A DNA stretch of 64,000 nt from Oscillospiraceae bacterium (lineage in GTDB: Bacteria; Bacillota; Clostridia; Oscillospirales; Ruminococcaceae): positions 62,001-126,000 of the forward strand of contig JAFQIY010000043.1 in NCBI GenBank assembly GCA_017415165.1. Direction: 5' to 3'. The translations under genes and the position numbers were made by a program. Below, piece by piece: positions 25,809 to 35,233 of this stretch. How positions within the stretch are numbered: the first letter of the stretch is position 1; every line of letters begins with the position of its first letter. The notes below the pieces were generated by a model. The model was not told where the DNA came from. It did not search any database and saw only the letters and a program-made list of their open reading frames with translations.

Positions 25809-25845
25809 AACCGCCGCAGTCATCAAAAAACTGCGGCGGTTAAAT
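25809..25845. terminator. Bidirectional terminator, GCCGCAG family
   Basis: A perfect 12-bp stem (25809-25820 with 25830-25841) lies between convergent genes. The same stem flanks the copy C repeat at 38112. Confidence 0.85.
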
Positions 25846-25868
25846 TATATCTATGCACTTTTATTAAG

Positions 25869-27527
25869 CTATGTCCAGTTTTCTTTCCCGTCCCTGTGCT
25901 GTTTCAGGGCGGCAAAGCGCAGCAGCTGCTTTCGTGAGGAAATACCAAGCTTGCTGTAGATATTTTTATTGTGATATTTAAGAGTATTTTCGGTAATGTG
26001 GAGGATTTCCGCAATCTGTTTTGCGGTCTTTCCCGAAAGATATAATTCATAGACTCTGTATTCGGCAGGGGTAAGCATACCGAGGTTTTCTACAAAGAAG
26101 TTATATTCTTCGGGGACAATTTCCTCCTTGTGTTTTTCGGCAAGACGGTCAATTTCACTTTTTGCAAGCTCATATTTTTCAGCCGCTTTTTCGTATTCCT
26201 CCTTTGCTTTGCGTGCCTCTTCCTCGGCAAAGCGCTTTGCGTTTTCAAGGTCGTTAAGCTGCTGTTCGTAATAATTATCCTTTTCTTCAAGAAATGCGAA
26301 AAGGTCGTCTATCTCACGGATATGAAGCTGTTTTCCTGAATCCTCATTTGATTTGAGCTGTTCTATTTTTTTCAGAATAGGAGAAACATATTTCTTGCTC
26401 ATAAAGATACAGCAGACTGCCACAAGAATTGCCGCAATCAGAAAAATCAGCATAATGTTCAGCTGCCCATTGCGCAGGAAGCGTTCGTACTGCGCTTTAG
26501 GAAGCATAACAATGGCACTGAAGCTATCTTTGCCAAGAACGATTTCTTTTGTCAGTCCGATGCACTTTTCGTTTTCAAAATCAAAAAGCTGTGAACCGTT
26601 TCTGTTCCTGATATTCAAACCGTTGTCAGTGTTATTGTACCGCCCTGAACTGAACTGTCCCGAGTAAATTCCATTGCTTTCGTCAAGCAGACCGCAGGTT
26701 TCGCTGCCCCAGCGTCCGTCCTCGGTTTTGTATGACAGCTGAAACAGCAGGTCGGTAATTTCAAATCCGCAGACGCCAATGATATTGTCATTGTAATCCC
26801 GAATGGGGACATAAATATATCTTGCTCTTTCCCACGTATCAGGGATAGGAGTGACAGGACTCAGAACATAATGTGTACCATCGGAAAAAATATCGTTGCA
26901 ATTCTCGAAAAAAGAGGTACTGCTTTCATTTTTCCAGCCGCTGTGGAAATTTATTCCCTTGCTTTTTCCCGTGGAAAATGAACCTCTGTAAATTGAAAAA
27001 TCATTGTTTACGGTATTTTCTGATGACAGGTTGATGTATTTCAGATAAATGCCGTTATAAAGCGGCACGTCAGAGACGCTGTTTACGGTTGTGTCCAAAA
27101 TATAGAATGCGCCGCTTGCGGGAGCAACCTGCATATTAAGGTAAACCGAGTTGTATAGTCTGTTCTGCAGGGCGTCAAGGGCTTCGGAATTGTTTTTCAG
27201 CTCATCAAAGCTGATATGATTTTCGGTCAGATAGTCCTGAATTGACTGTTCAAGCTGTCCCGAAAAGGATATTGCACAGGCGGCAAGCTCGTCACAATCA
27301 CGTTCAATTCGTTCCGAACAGGCAGAAAGGTGTGCGTTGAGGTCGTTCATAATCTGTCTGTTGGTAGGATTAAGGATACCGAACAGATTGAGCAGAATAA
27401 TAATGACCGCAAGAAATAAGCAGATTACGTAAAAAACGTAGAAGGCAAACCGTCTTCGCATTGACAGCCCTTCTGATTTGAACTGCTTTATCAGACTTTT
27501 TATGTCAAGGTATTTCAGTATACTCAT
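25869..27527 (-). CDS. Membrane-tethered sensor with C-terminal LuxR-type DNA-binding domain
   Basis: The 552-residue protein has a membrane helix at about 25-45, an extracytoplasmic sensor of about 310 residues resembling a double Cache domain (SGAFYILDTTV, then YIYVPIRDYNDNIIGVCGFEI), a second membrane helix at about 360-382, a long coiled coil (420-470) and a LuxR/GerE helix-turn-helix (LTPAEYRVYELYLSGKTAKQ, NTLKYHNKNIYSKLGISSRK). Sensor and DNA-binding parts lie in one chain with no receiver or kinase domain. ATG 27527 was preferred to GTG 27542. It is translated just after a solute-binding lipoprotein gene. Confidence 0.85.
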   Translation of the reverse strand: MSILKYLDIKSLIKQFKSEGLSMRRRFAFYVFYVICLFLAVIIILLNLFGILNPTNRQIMNDLNAHLSACSERIERDCDELAACAISFSGQLEQSIQDYLTENHISFDELKNNSEALDALQNRLYNSVYLNMQVAPASGAFYILDTTVNSVSDVPLYNGIYLKYINLSSENTVNNDFSIYRGSFSTGKSKGINFHSGWKNESSTSFFENCNDIFSDGTHYVLSPVTPIPDTWERARYIYVPIRDYNDNIIGVCGFEITDLLFQLSYKTEDGRWGSETCGLLDESNGIYSGQFSSGRYNNTDNGLNIRNRNGSQLFDFENEKCIGLTKEIVLGKDSFSAIVMLPKAQYERFLRNGQLNIMLIFLIAAILVAVCCIFMSKKYVSPILKKIEQLKSNEDSGKQLHIREIDDLFAFLEEKDNYYEQQLNDLENAKRFAEEEARKAKEEYEKAAEKYELAKSEIDRLAEKHKEEIVPEEYNFFVENLGMLTPAEYRVYELYLSGKTAKQIAEILHITENTLKYHNKNIYSKLGISSRKQLLRFAALKQHRDGKENWT

Positions 27528-27597
27528 AGCCGCAGACCTCACATATCCTTGTCTGAAAGCTTTTTCAGTTCTTCGAGGGAAGCGGCGGCAAGCTCAT

Positions 27598-28896
27598 TCA
27601 GCACAGCTTCCTTATCTTCACCATTTTCTGTCCGTTCAATGTACTGATTATGTGCAGATTTCCATTCTGTTCAAAACGGCTCTGAATATCCGAAGCGCTG
27701 CTGTAAATGGGAAGTGCGCAAAGCTCATAGCTGTTCATCATACCGTCCATCATATCATAGAGATTTCGGTAGCTTTCCTTTTCGGCAATGCCTGTATCGG
27801 CAAAAAGTGCCGTAAAAGCATCATCTGTAACAGGAAGATAGCCTGTGCTTGCAGCAAAGCGCAGGTTGTTTTCTTTTTGGGTAAGCCATTTTGCAAAAAT
27901 GTATGCTCCATAGTTCTTGAGTTCATCATCGCTTCTGACGGCGAAAAGTCCTCCGCCCCTGTGGACAGCAGCAGGCTTATCCGCTATAAACACCGGATAC
28001 GGCAAAGAAACCGAAGTAATGTTTTCTGTTGTATTATCGGGATAGAATACCATTTCAGGCTGATAAAGAATATCAGCGGTTGAGCCTATGTTCGAGATTA
28101 TTTCCACGGTTTTCCAGCGGGATGCGGCATATCCGTCATCAAGGCATATTCCGCCATAGATTGCCGACCTGCTTAAAGTATACCAGATTTTTTCAAAGGC
28201 TTCATCATTCAGGTTAAGCTTTCCATCCCTGATGAATTCGCCGCCGTAAGCTTTCATTCCGACATATGCGTAGTTGTAAAAATCGTTTATCTGTGTAAAA
28301 TTCTGACCGTCTGACCAGTCGTAATAGATATTTGCCGTTTTGAAAAATCCGTCAAAGTTTTTCAGCGTATCAGCTGACACGCCTGTTTCTGCACTGAATC
28401 TGTCGAACAGAGTCTTGTTCAGAAACAGCGCTTCGGAGGACTTGGCAATAGGCAGCATAAGCAGCTTATCCCCGAAATACCCCTCGGCAATAAATTCATT
28501 CTTGAACGGCGAAAGCTCATCTGCGGAAAAATATTCATCCCAGCAAAGAAGCTTGTCCTCACCTACAATTTCCGCAACTCTCGGATATGCTGTAAACAGG
28601 TCGGGCAAATCCTCAGCCCCCGGCTCACTGTTGGCAGAAGCCGAAAGTGCCTTGTCGATTGCCGATGAGCTTGTTACCGACACAACATTTACTGTAATAC
28701 CGTTTTCTCTGCCGACGGTGTCATTGAATTCGTCGATTGCATCGTTTAGAGGTGATTTTGTCTGACTGCCGTAAACGTGCCACATTGTAAGGGTGACAGG
28801 GTTATCGGCGTCAGGCTTTGTATTATCGGAACAGCCCGACAAGCAGGCTGCTGCAATTGCAAAGGTTAATAATAAAGAAGCTGTTTTTTTCATCAT
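27598..28896 (-). CDS. Extracellular solute-binding lipoprotein (sugar type), frameshifted 3' end
   Basis: The 432-residue product is a family 1 solute-binding protein: lipobox LSGC with Cys22, a VTLTMWHVYGS first strand, then KNYGAYIFAKWLTQKENN late in the chain. ATG 28896 follows AAAGGGA. The last 17 residues look wrong: from near 27670 the alternative frame reads WKSAHNQYIERTENGEDK and AVLNELAAASLEELKK to a stop at 27539, the expected C-terminal helix. A one-base deletion in 27666-27676 would explain this. With the frame restored, the gene ends right at the regulator gene, so the two are an operon. No permease genes are nearby, so the protein probably delivers ligand information to the tethered regulator. 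Confidence 0.8.
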   Translation of the reverse strand: MMKKTASLLLTFAIAAACLSGCSDNTKPDADNPVTLTMWHVYGSQTKSPLNDAIDEFNDTVGRENGITVNVVSVTSSSAIDKALSASANSEPGAEDLPDLFTAYPRVAEIVGEDKLLCWDEYFSADELSPFKNEFIAEGYFGDKLLMLPIAKSSEALFLNKTLFDRFSAETGVSADTLKNFDGFFKTANIYYDWSDGQNFTQINDFYNYAYVGMKAYGGEFIRDGKLNLNDEAFEKIWYTLSRSAIYGGICLDDGYAASRWKTVEIISNIGSTADILYQPEMVFYPDNTTENITSVSLPYPVFIADKPAAVHRGGGLFAVRSDDELKNYGAYIFAKWLTQKENNLRFAASTGYLPVTDDAFTALFADTGIAEKESYRNLYDMMDGMMNSYELCALPIYSSASDIQSRFEQNGNLHIISTLNGQKMVKIRKLC

Positions 28897-28928
28897 ATAT
28901 TCCCTTTCTGTACGGGCTGTGCTACCCA

Positions 28929-28974
28929 ATTTCCTACCCGTTTCTGCGTGCTTTTTCGTATTTCCCACCCGTTT
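28929..28974 (-). promoter_or_regulatory. Direct repeats upstream of the solute-binding protein operon
   Basis: Two 15-bp repeats (28929-28943 and 28960-28974; minus-strand core AAACGGGTRGGAAAT) differ at one position and are spaced 31 bp apart, about three helical turns. They lie 33-78 bases before the start and are candidate sites for the co-transcribed LuxR-type regulator. A further hairpin (GTTTCTGTG with CACAGAAAC, 29075-29106) lies upstream. Confidence 0.5.
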
Positions 28975-29178
28975 TGTGCTATTAGGGTAGTGCAAAAAAA
29001 CGTTATTTTTGATACCATATTATCTGCAAGGGTAAAAGAGAGTATATATCCTGCCTTGTTAAGGGTACTCAAAGTTTCTGTGGGTGCGCCAACAGTCACA
29101 GAAACCGCCCGTCTATTTATTTTAGCATATTGCACCGATTTAGTCAAGAATGTTAAAAATTGTAAAGGAGAAAAGGCT

Positions 29179-29637
29179 ATGGATTACACAGGAAAATGGA
29201 AGTTTCATTCCGTTATGGTGTTTGATGACGACAATATGCCGCTTTATCTTACTCCTGAGGAGTATCTTAATTCACCGATGCCCTATGTTGACGAAAGCGA
29301 TGAGGAAGCGGTTGCAGACGAAATGAGAGAACGCAGAAGAATGATTGGTACATTTATCAAAATCTGCGAGGACGGCAAGCTTTATATGCTGACAGCCCTT
29401 CCTGAGGGTGTTTCTCAGGAGGAAATCGACAGGGCGGTTTCAGCGGGGGTAATAAAGCTTATGGACGGTGCAATTGCAGATGAGCCGAAGATGTGGGAGC
29501 TTCGTGACGGCGAGCTTTGGTTTGATACAGGCATTGAGGGCGAGATTTACGAAGAAAAAGCCGACAGCTGGGTAAAACCCATTGACGAAAACGGCTTCTT
29601 TAATTTTATGAATTTCAGATTTATCAAGGAGGACTAA
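29179..29637 (+). CDS. Hypothetical soluble protein
   Basis: The 152-residue protein starts MDYTGKWKFHSVMVFDDD and ends FNFMNFRFIKED. It is acidic, with a central helical pair (DEEAVADEMRERRRMIGTF, then SQEEIDRAVSAGVIKLM) and alternating strands typical of a small beta-barrel such as a lipocalin-like fold; this is a guess. ATG 29179 follows AAAGGAG; a longer frame upstream overlaps the divergent regulatory region and is rejected. Three bases separate it from the DUF6935-like gene. Confidence 0.65.
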   Translation: MDYTGKWKFHSVMVFDDDNMPLYLTPEEYLNSPMPYVDESDEEAVADEMRERRRMIGTFIKICEDGKLYMLTALPEGVSQEEIDRAVSAGVIKLMDGAIADEPKMWELRDGELWFDTGIEGEIYEEKADSWVKPIDENGFFNFMNFRFIKED

Positions 29638-29640
29638 AAA

Positions 29641-30240
29641 ATGGGATTATTTGATTCAATTATGAAATCGGCAGGAAATGCTATCAAGGCTGAAACCGTA
29701 AAGGCAGTAAGCAATGCTGCTTCTTCTGTGGGAAAGGGTAAAAACCACACAGAAAGCTTTACTTTTGCCGCACTTCCGAACAGTGTAGCGGAGCTGCAGG
29801 CAATGCCTGAGGCTTCTCTCGACTCAGCATTCAAGACAACAGCGCTTACAATTGCGGTGCTTTGTGCATACGAGAAAAACCCTGACGGCTGTATCGAAAT
29901 GCTGAACTTTCTCAAGGGCCCTGCTGAGGTTAGTACATACGAAAAAGGCTTCATCAAGGAACGTCTTAACGGCAAATTCTACAAGACATTTTCCTTCTTC
30001 GAGGGCGCAACTCCCGAAAACGGCTACAAGCCGAATACACCTTATGTCATCAAGGTAAGCGAAAATCCTTATTCCTTTGATGACGAAAACTGGGCAACCC
30101 TTTATGTTACAAGCGGCGGTGCAGATAATCCTCGTCCGATAAAGCTGAGGAAGAAGCCGTCTACAGGTCAGTGGTTTTTGAATGATATTCAGTGCCTTGC
30201 GGATATCCGTGTGCCTGTAGAGGAAGACCCTTGGGCATAA
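29641..30240 (+). CDS. DUF6935-like protein
   Basis: The 199-residue protein has an N-terminal helix (GLFDSIMKSAGNAIK) and then a conserved-looking domain with LPNSVAELQAMPEA, CIEMLNFLKGPAEV and RPIKLRKKPSTGQWFLND, which resembles DUF6935 as I remember it. No signal peptide. Function unknown. It is co-transcribed with the 29179 gene. Confidence 0.6.
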   Translation: MGLFDSIMKSAGNAIKAETVKAVSNAASSVGKGKNHTESFTFAALPNSVAELQAMPEASLDSAFKTTALTIAVLCAYEKNPDGCIEMLNFLKGPAEVSTYEKGFIKERLNGKFYKTFSFFEGATPENGYKPNTPYVIKVSENPYSFDDENWATLYVTSGGADNPRPIKLRKKPSTGQWFLNDIQCLADIRVPVEEDPWA

Positions 30241-30307
30241 TTCTGTGACACAAATGTATGTCAGTTCAAAACAACATTTTAATTGATTCAGAAAGGAAAA
30301 GAAACCA

Positions 30308-31807
30308 ATGAAAATGAAAAAGATACTTGCAGCGCTGCTGGCACTTATGGTTACGTTCTCTCTGTCAGCGTGCGGAAATACAGGCGACGAAGCTGAAACA
30401 ACCACTGCTGCTGTTGAAACAGAGGCAGTTAAGGCGGACAATACAGAAAAAACCTCAGAAACACAGGCGGCGGCTACAGAGGCTGTGGGGGGAGAAGTGC
30501 TTGATGCAGGTCTCTGGACTCTGAATTATGATTCGGAAGTATGGACTTACGACGAAGAAGACTCCTACATAGAAGAAGGTTACGCCAAGGCTATTCTTAT
30601 TATTCCGAACAGCGATGACGGTTATATTGCAAATGTGGAGATAAGAGTCAGCATTGATGACGCTGCTGATTTCCGCAGTTCCCTTAAAAATTATGGCTTT
30701 GACCAGTACGAATATGCTGTCAATAACGCTTATGATACAGTTAATGTAGGCGGCGTGGATTGTCTGATGCAGGAAGGCGAATATTGGGGTGACCCTTGCT
30801 TACGCTATATTGCACGTGATGAAGCCGCTTCTGCAACAGTATTCATTGAAATTATCGGCGATGCTGCAGACCAGCGTGTAAAGCAGCTTCTTGACGGACT
30901 TGCTATTCATACAGAAGATATCGGAAATGTGGATGGTCCGTGGTACTGGGAGGGAGAGCCTTTCTCTGCTTCTGATTCAAGCGCAATGGTCGGAACAGTT
31001 ACGGTAAACAGTCAGTGGCTTCCTGTTACGGATTGCATTATTACTGATGATATCTTTGACCATTCTGTAGCAGTTGCAGGTGACAAGGTATATATTCTCG
31101 GAGACAGCACTCTGAAGCAGTATGCTTACGACGGCACGTCACTCGTGTATGAAAGCGAAATTGAGTGCGGCGAGGAATACAGCCTCGTTCAGGCAACAGA
31201 TGACGGTTCAATATGGATTTCAGGATTCAGCGAACCTCTTCAGTGCTTCAAGGACGGAGTACAGACCGCTTCCTATGAGGGAACAGATACGGTTTCTATG
31301 CATCCGTCAGGAGAATGGGGCATTGATTGGTTCTCAGGTTCTGAATGTGAGAAGATTACTCTGTCAGGCGGCACAATATCCTCTTCGCCAATAACCTTTG
31401 CAGAGGTTTCCACTATATCCAGTCTGACAATCGACAATGACTACATTTATGTTTGCGGCTATGCGGCAGATGATAGCGGACACAAAGCTTATATATACAA
31501 TACAGACGGCGTACTTCAGATGACTCTGACAGATGCTGAGGGTGAGGGTCTGGGAAGCATCACATTTATGGCACAGACATCCGACGGCTTCCTTGGATTT
31601 GACGGAAATATGCGTGAACTCGTGCTTTGGACAAAGGACGGTGTTCATATCGGTACAATCGAGGACAGAGACCTGTTCGGCACAAACTATCCTTGGTTCT
31701 GCGGAAGTACAAAGCTCAGCGACGGAGAAATTCTTACAGTTATGACAGATGAACGTGAAGATGAATCAGCAGTAGAGCTTGTTGCATTCAGACTCAGCGG
31801 ATTCTGA
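30308..31807 (+). CDS. Secreted lipoprotein with probable beta-propeller
   Basis: The 499-residue protein has a lipobox (LSAC, Cys22), a Thr/Glu/Ala-rich linker (25-65), a first domain of about 150 residues and then repeated short strand units with Trp and Asp (GDKVYILGDSTLKQY, DNDYIYVCGYAADDSG, SDGFLGFDGNMRELV) suggesting a beta-propeller. It resembles no enzyme I can name. Probably a surface protein. Start ATG 30308 follows AGAAAGG. Confidence 0.65.
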   Translation: MKMKKILAALLALMVTFSLSACGNTGDEAETTTAAVETEAVKADNTEKTSETQAAATEAVGGEVLDAGLWTLNYDSEVWTYDEEDSYIEEGYAKAILIIPNSDDGYIANVEIRVSIDDAADFRSSLKNYGFDQYEYAVNNAYDTVNVGGVDCLMQEGEYWGDPCLRYIARDEAASATVFIEIIGDAADQRVKQLLDGLAIHTEDIGNVDGPWYWEGEPFSASDSSAMVGTVTVNSQWLPVTDCIITDDIFDHSVAVAGDKVYILGDSTLKQYAYDGTSLVYESEIECGEEYSLVQATDDGSIWISGFSEPLQCFKDGVQTASYEGTDTVSMHPSGEWGIDWFSGSECEKITLSGGTISSSPITFAEVSTISSLTIDNDYIYVCGYAADDSGHKAYIYNTDGVLQMTLTDAEGEGLGSITFMAQTSDGFLGFDGNMRELVLWTKDGVHIGTIEDRDLFGTNYPWFCGSTKLSDGEILTVMTDEREDESAVELVAFRLSGF

Positions 31808-31845
31808 TACCATTCAGATGTGATTAAATTTCAGATACATAGGAC

Positions 31846-31876
31846 AGCGAAAGGGTGAAAAGCTCTTTCGCTCTTA
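31846..31876 (+). terminator. Hairpin terminator between lipoprotein genes
   Basis: An 8-bp stem (31846-31853 with 31865-31872) with a short T-rich tail lies between the two lipoprotein genes. Confidence 0.5.
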
Positions 31877-31895
31877 TGCTTGGAAAGGATATTCT

Positions 31896-33260
31896 ATGAA
31901 AAAGATAACAGGAATTATTTTAATGCTTTGTGTACTGCTTACATCTACAGGCTGTAACAGAAGCACTGATAAGGCTGTTGAAAGCACAGCTTCAGCAGCT
32001 TCAGAAGAGGCTTCGGCATCAAAGGCTGAAGAAACAGCAGCAGAAACAACAGCTGCACAGACCGAACAGACAACGGAATACACAGCTGAAACCGAGATTG
32101 TTCCGTCAGAAGTAAAAGAACATATACTGAAGCTTGACAGAAAAGAATTGTACGATTACGAATGGTCTGAGGAATATGGTATGGCTTTGGCGGAGCTTGA
32201 ATGTTCGGCAATATACCTTGGAGATGAGGACGCAAAACGTTATCCTGAGCTTGCAGATGCACTGTCCGCAGCTGCTGATTTTTATGAAGTCAATATGCTT
32301 GAAGGATTTGATATGGATAAGGAATCCGCAAAGGAACTTATTTCCTCAGGTGCAGAGGGATTTGATACGCTTGTGAACAGGCTTGATACACATATAAGAC
32401 GTGCAGATGATGTTGTGCTCAGTATTCTTTACGACTCCTATTACTATAATGGAATGAACAGCGGAAGCAGAAGCTTCTGGGGCGGAAATTATGACACGGA
32501 AACAGGTAAAGAGCTTCATCTCCCCGATGTTGTAACCGATATTGATGAGTTTGCGAAGGTTGTTGAAGCTGAGCTTTTCAGCACTGCTGGCGCAGATGTT
32601 TTTAACAGCGATACAATTATTGAAGATTATTTCAAGGAATACGGTGCTGACGGAACTCACTGGACGCTTGAATATAATGGTGTTACAGTGTATTTTGATG
32701 AGGGTGAAATTGCAGGCTCAGGCTTCGGAGCAATAAACCTCACGATAGAATTTGCAGAGTACCCTGAGCTGTTCAAGGAAGAATATACTAATGTACCCGA
32801 AGCGTATATTGTTGGTCTGCCGATGAAATCGACTTTCTGTGCAGACCTTGACGGTGATGGAAGCGGTGATGAGATTACCCTTGCCGACAGCTATGATGGA
32901 GAGTTTGATTGGAATGTAACGCTGTATGTTTACGTTTCAGAGGTCTACTATGCAGAAAGCTTCTGGGCTTACGGCTGCGAGCCGTACTATGTAAAGACCG
33001 CTGACGGAAAGAACTATCTGTACCTTTTCACTGAGCTTGAAACACAGATGTATCTTTATGTTTATGAAATTACAAACAGCACGATAAGCAAGGTCGGCGA
33101 AGCAAATCTTTCACCATTTTACAATGACGGAATATCAGCTGTTCTGACAGACCCGAACAGTATGCATTTTGATATTTTCAGCGATGAGGCAGGCGGGGGA
33201 ATTTCAGAGGGCAATGATATTTTTGCGGTAAGCGTTGACGGTATGCCTGCACAGGGATAA
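31896..33260 (+). CDS. Lipoprotein with RsiV-like (DUF3298) domain
   Basis: The 454-residue protein has a lipobox (STGC, Cys20) and a long Ala/Thr/Glu/Gln-rich linker to about residue 70. The middle (SRSFWGGNYDTETGKELHLP through LTIEFAEYPELFKEEY) follows the DUF3298 pattern of RsiV-type proteins, which bind lysozyme in Bacillus; no transmembrane anti-sigma part exists here. The last 150 residues (FCADLDGDGSGDEITLADSY) contain a calcium-loop-like DLDGDGSGD motif. Probable cell-surface sensor or binding protein. Confidence 0.65.
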   Translation: MKKITGIILMLCVLLTSTGCNRSTDKAVESTASAASEEASASKAEETAAETTAAQTEQTTEYTAETEIVPSEVKEHILKLDRKELYDYEWSEEYGMALAELECSAIYLGDEDAKRYPELADALSAAADFYEVNMLEGFDMDKESAKELISSGAEGFDTLVNRLDTHIRRADDVVLSILYDSYYYNGMNSGSRSFWGGNYDTETGKELHLPDVVTDIDEFAKVVEAELFSTAGADVFNSDTIIEDYFKEYGADGTHWTLEYNGVTVYFDEGEIAGSGFGAINLTIEFAEYPELFKEEYTNVPEAYIVGLPMKSTFCADLDGDGSGDEITLADSYDGEFDWNVTLYVYVSEVYYAESFWAYGCEPYYVKTADGKNYLYLFTELETQMYLYVYEITNSTISKVGEANLSPFYNDGISAVLTDPNSMHFDIFSDEAGGGISEGNDIFAVSVDGMPAQG

Positions 33261-33337
33261 TAAAGAAGCCATATAGATGAAATACCCGTAATTGTAAAAT
33301 GTATAATGGATAAACAGGAACGTAAAAAATGAACAAC

Positions 33338-33563
33338 AGGCGTATGTGAAAAAGCATACGCCTGAACCTGTCGATAAAGTCGACAGGCTAATGAAAAATG
33401 AATAAAGAATAATGAATAGTGAATAGTTAAGGTGTCCGCTTTGCGGACATTTTTAATATCATTGCCGAAGGCAATTCCTTAATTATTCATTATTCAATAT
33501 TCACTATTCATTGTCGAAAAGTTTTTTCGACAAACTGAGGCGTATGTGAAAAAGCATACGCCT
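33338..33563 (+). repeat. Terminator-flanked hairpin repeat, copy B
   Basis: A 174-bp element (33364-33537), about 90% similar to copy A by eye, lies between identical 26-nt hairpins (33338-33363 and 33538-33563) of sequence AGGCGTATG...CATACGCCT. The hairpin is unrelated to that of copy A, and only the distal one has the T-tract (GTTATTTTT). The rest of 33261-33731 holds no gene; TTGACA at 33635 may belong to the next gene's promoter. Confidence 0.82.
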
Positions 33564-33731
33564 GTTATTTTTATAGAAGCATTCTTGCTGCTTCATCAGA
33601 GTATATGCTTTTCTCTGCAAACACGGGCATATATTTGACAAAAACAGCATCATTGTTACACCATAATGGTCTAAAATGTGTTAAAGTATAATTACATTAA
33701 ACGGAAAACATTTTCGAGAAGGAGTGTTTAT

Positions 33732-35141
33732 ATGAAAAACTTTAAAAGAATAACAGCTATGATTTCAGCGCTTGCAATGTTCGGCACATTTACAGCGTGC
33801 AGCACAGATGACGGAATTGCAAGTGAGGCAGAGGTAACAAGTGCAACAACTGCACCTAAGCAGCTCAGCGAAGAAGAACAGGCAGCTGTACAGGAAGTCG
33901 AAATCACTGATGAAAAGCTTGAAAACGGTACAGTAAAATGGCTTGCTACATACGATATCAACCCTGACAAGGGCAAGCCCAAGCTGTTTGCACTTGAGCT
34001 TTTTGAGACAAAATACGGCGGAAAAATTGAATATATTCCAACAACCTGGGAAAACCGCTACAATGACCTTTCCACAATGGTAATCGGCGGAAGTGCTCCT
34101 GACCTTTTCCCTGCTCAGGAATTCGACACATTCCCAAGCAAGGTTGTTGACGGTATGTTCCAGCCGTTTGATGATTATCTTGATTTTGATGATGCGTCAC
34201 TCTGGACTGAAGGTGCAAAGAAGCTTGCTGATGCGCACGTTATGGGCGGCAAGCACTATGTTGCTCCTGTAAATACAGACTCCAAGTGTCTTATGATTTA
34301 CAACAAGAAAACAATGGAAGAAAACGGACTTACCGACCCTGCTGAGCTTCTTGCAGAGGGCAACTGGACGTGGGATACCTTCCGTGAAATGTGCCTTGAA
34401 TACTGCGACCGTGAGGCTGACCAGTTTGCTTATGACAGCTGGTATTTTGAAACACAGTTTGTACTTACAACAGGTGTTGCTCCGATTGCTATGGAGAATG
34501 GTCTTGTAAAGAACAATATTGACAGCGCTGAGCTTGAACGTGCTGAGAACTTTATGTATGAGCTGAAAAAGGCTGACCTGCCGCTTCCTAAGGCAGAGTT
34601 CAACTGGACAGAACAGCCTCAGCGTATTGCAGAGGGCAAGACACTTTTCTGGCCTTGCGCAACGTGGGCACTCTGGGAAGCTGACCTTTCCAAGTTCGGT
34701 GAACCGGGCGAGATTATGTTTGTTCCAATGCCTCGTGACCCTGACGCTGATGAGTATTATCTCCCTGCAAATATGGACGCTTACGCACTTTGTAAGGGCG
34801 CAGAAAACCCCGAGGGTGCAGCTGCATTCATCAAGTGCAAGCTTATTGCTGAAAAGGATGAAAGCGCACTGGCTATTACAGAAAATCAGTACCGTGAGGA
34901 CTACGGCTGGACTGACGAAATGTTTGAAATGTGGTACAAGGTAAGAGAACTTACCGACGCTAATCCTGTTGTCAGCCTCCATATGGGTCTCCCTTCCGAA
35001 GTAGCTGCAATCGTTGATGACTCCATCAAGCAGGCTTCCTTCAGCGGTAAGGACTGGAATGTTACAAGAGAAGAAATCAGCGGTCTTACACAGACAACCG
35101 TTGATGAACTCAACCACCAGATTCAAGAAAAGTTTTCCTGA
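33732..35141 (+). CDS. Family 1 extracellular solute-binding lipoprotein, orphan
   Basis: The 469-residue protein has a lipobox (FTAC, Cys23), a VKWLATYDI first strand and the usual sugar-binding-protein course (YIPTTWENRYNDLSTMVIGG, LFPAQEFDTFPSK, NTDSKCLMIYNKKTMEENG). It should bind an oligosaccharide outside the cell. No permease or ATPase gene lies near, so it must share a transporter elsewhere. ATG 33732 follows AAGGAG; an upstream in-frame start 54 bases earlier has none. Confidence 0.85.
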   Translation: MKNFKRITAMISALAMFGTFTACSTDDGIASEAEVTSATTAPKQLSEEEQAAVQEVEITDEKLENGTVKWLATYDINPDKGKPKLFALELFETKYGGKIEYIPTTWENRYNDLSTMVIGGSAPDLFPAQEFDTFPSKVVDGMFQPFDDYLDFDDASLWTEGAKKLADAHVMGGKHYVAPVNTDSKCLMIYNKKTMEENGLTDPAELLAEGNWTWDTFREMCLEYCDREADQFAYDSWYFETQFVLTTGVAPIAMENGLVKNNIDSAELERAENFMYELKKADLPLPKAEFNWTEQPQRIAEGKTLFWPCATWALWEADLSKFGEPGEIMFVPMPRDPDADEYYLPANMDAYALCKGAENPEGAAAFIKCKLIAEKDESALAITENQYREDYGWTDEMFEMWYKVRELTDANPVVSLHMGLPSEVAAIVDDSIKQASFSGKDWNVTREEISGLTQTTVDELNHQIQEKFS

Positions 35142-35167
35142 TTAATAATCCTCATAATTTTCCTTCT

Positions 35168-35208
35168 GATAACCCCGTTTCCAAGTGAAGCGGGGTTATC
35201 TCTTTTTT
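35168..35208 (+). terminator. Terminator of the orphan solute-binding protein
   Basis: A perfect 10-bp stem (35168-35177 with 35191-35200) is followed by TCTTTTTT. Confidence 0.9.
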
Positions 35209-35233
35209 AGCCGAAAGCTGCTCCAAGAAAAAA

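Noticed and set aside
28948-29178. Upstream extension of the 152-residue gene
   Set aside because: It overlaps the regulatory repeats of the divergent operon; ATG 29179 has a good AAAGGAG site.
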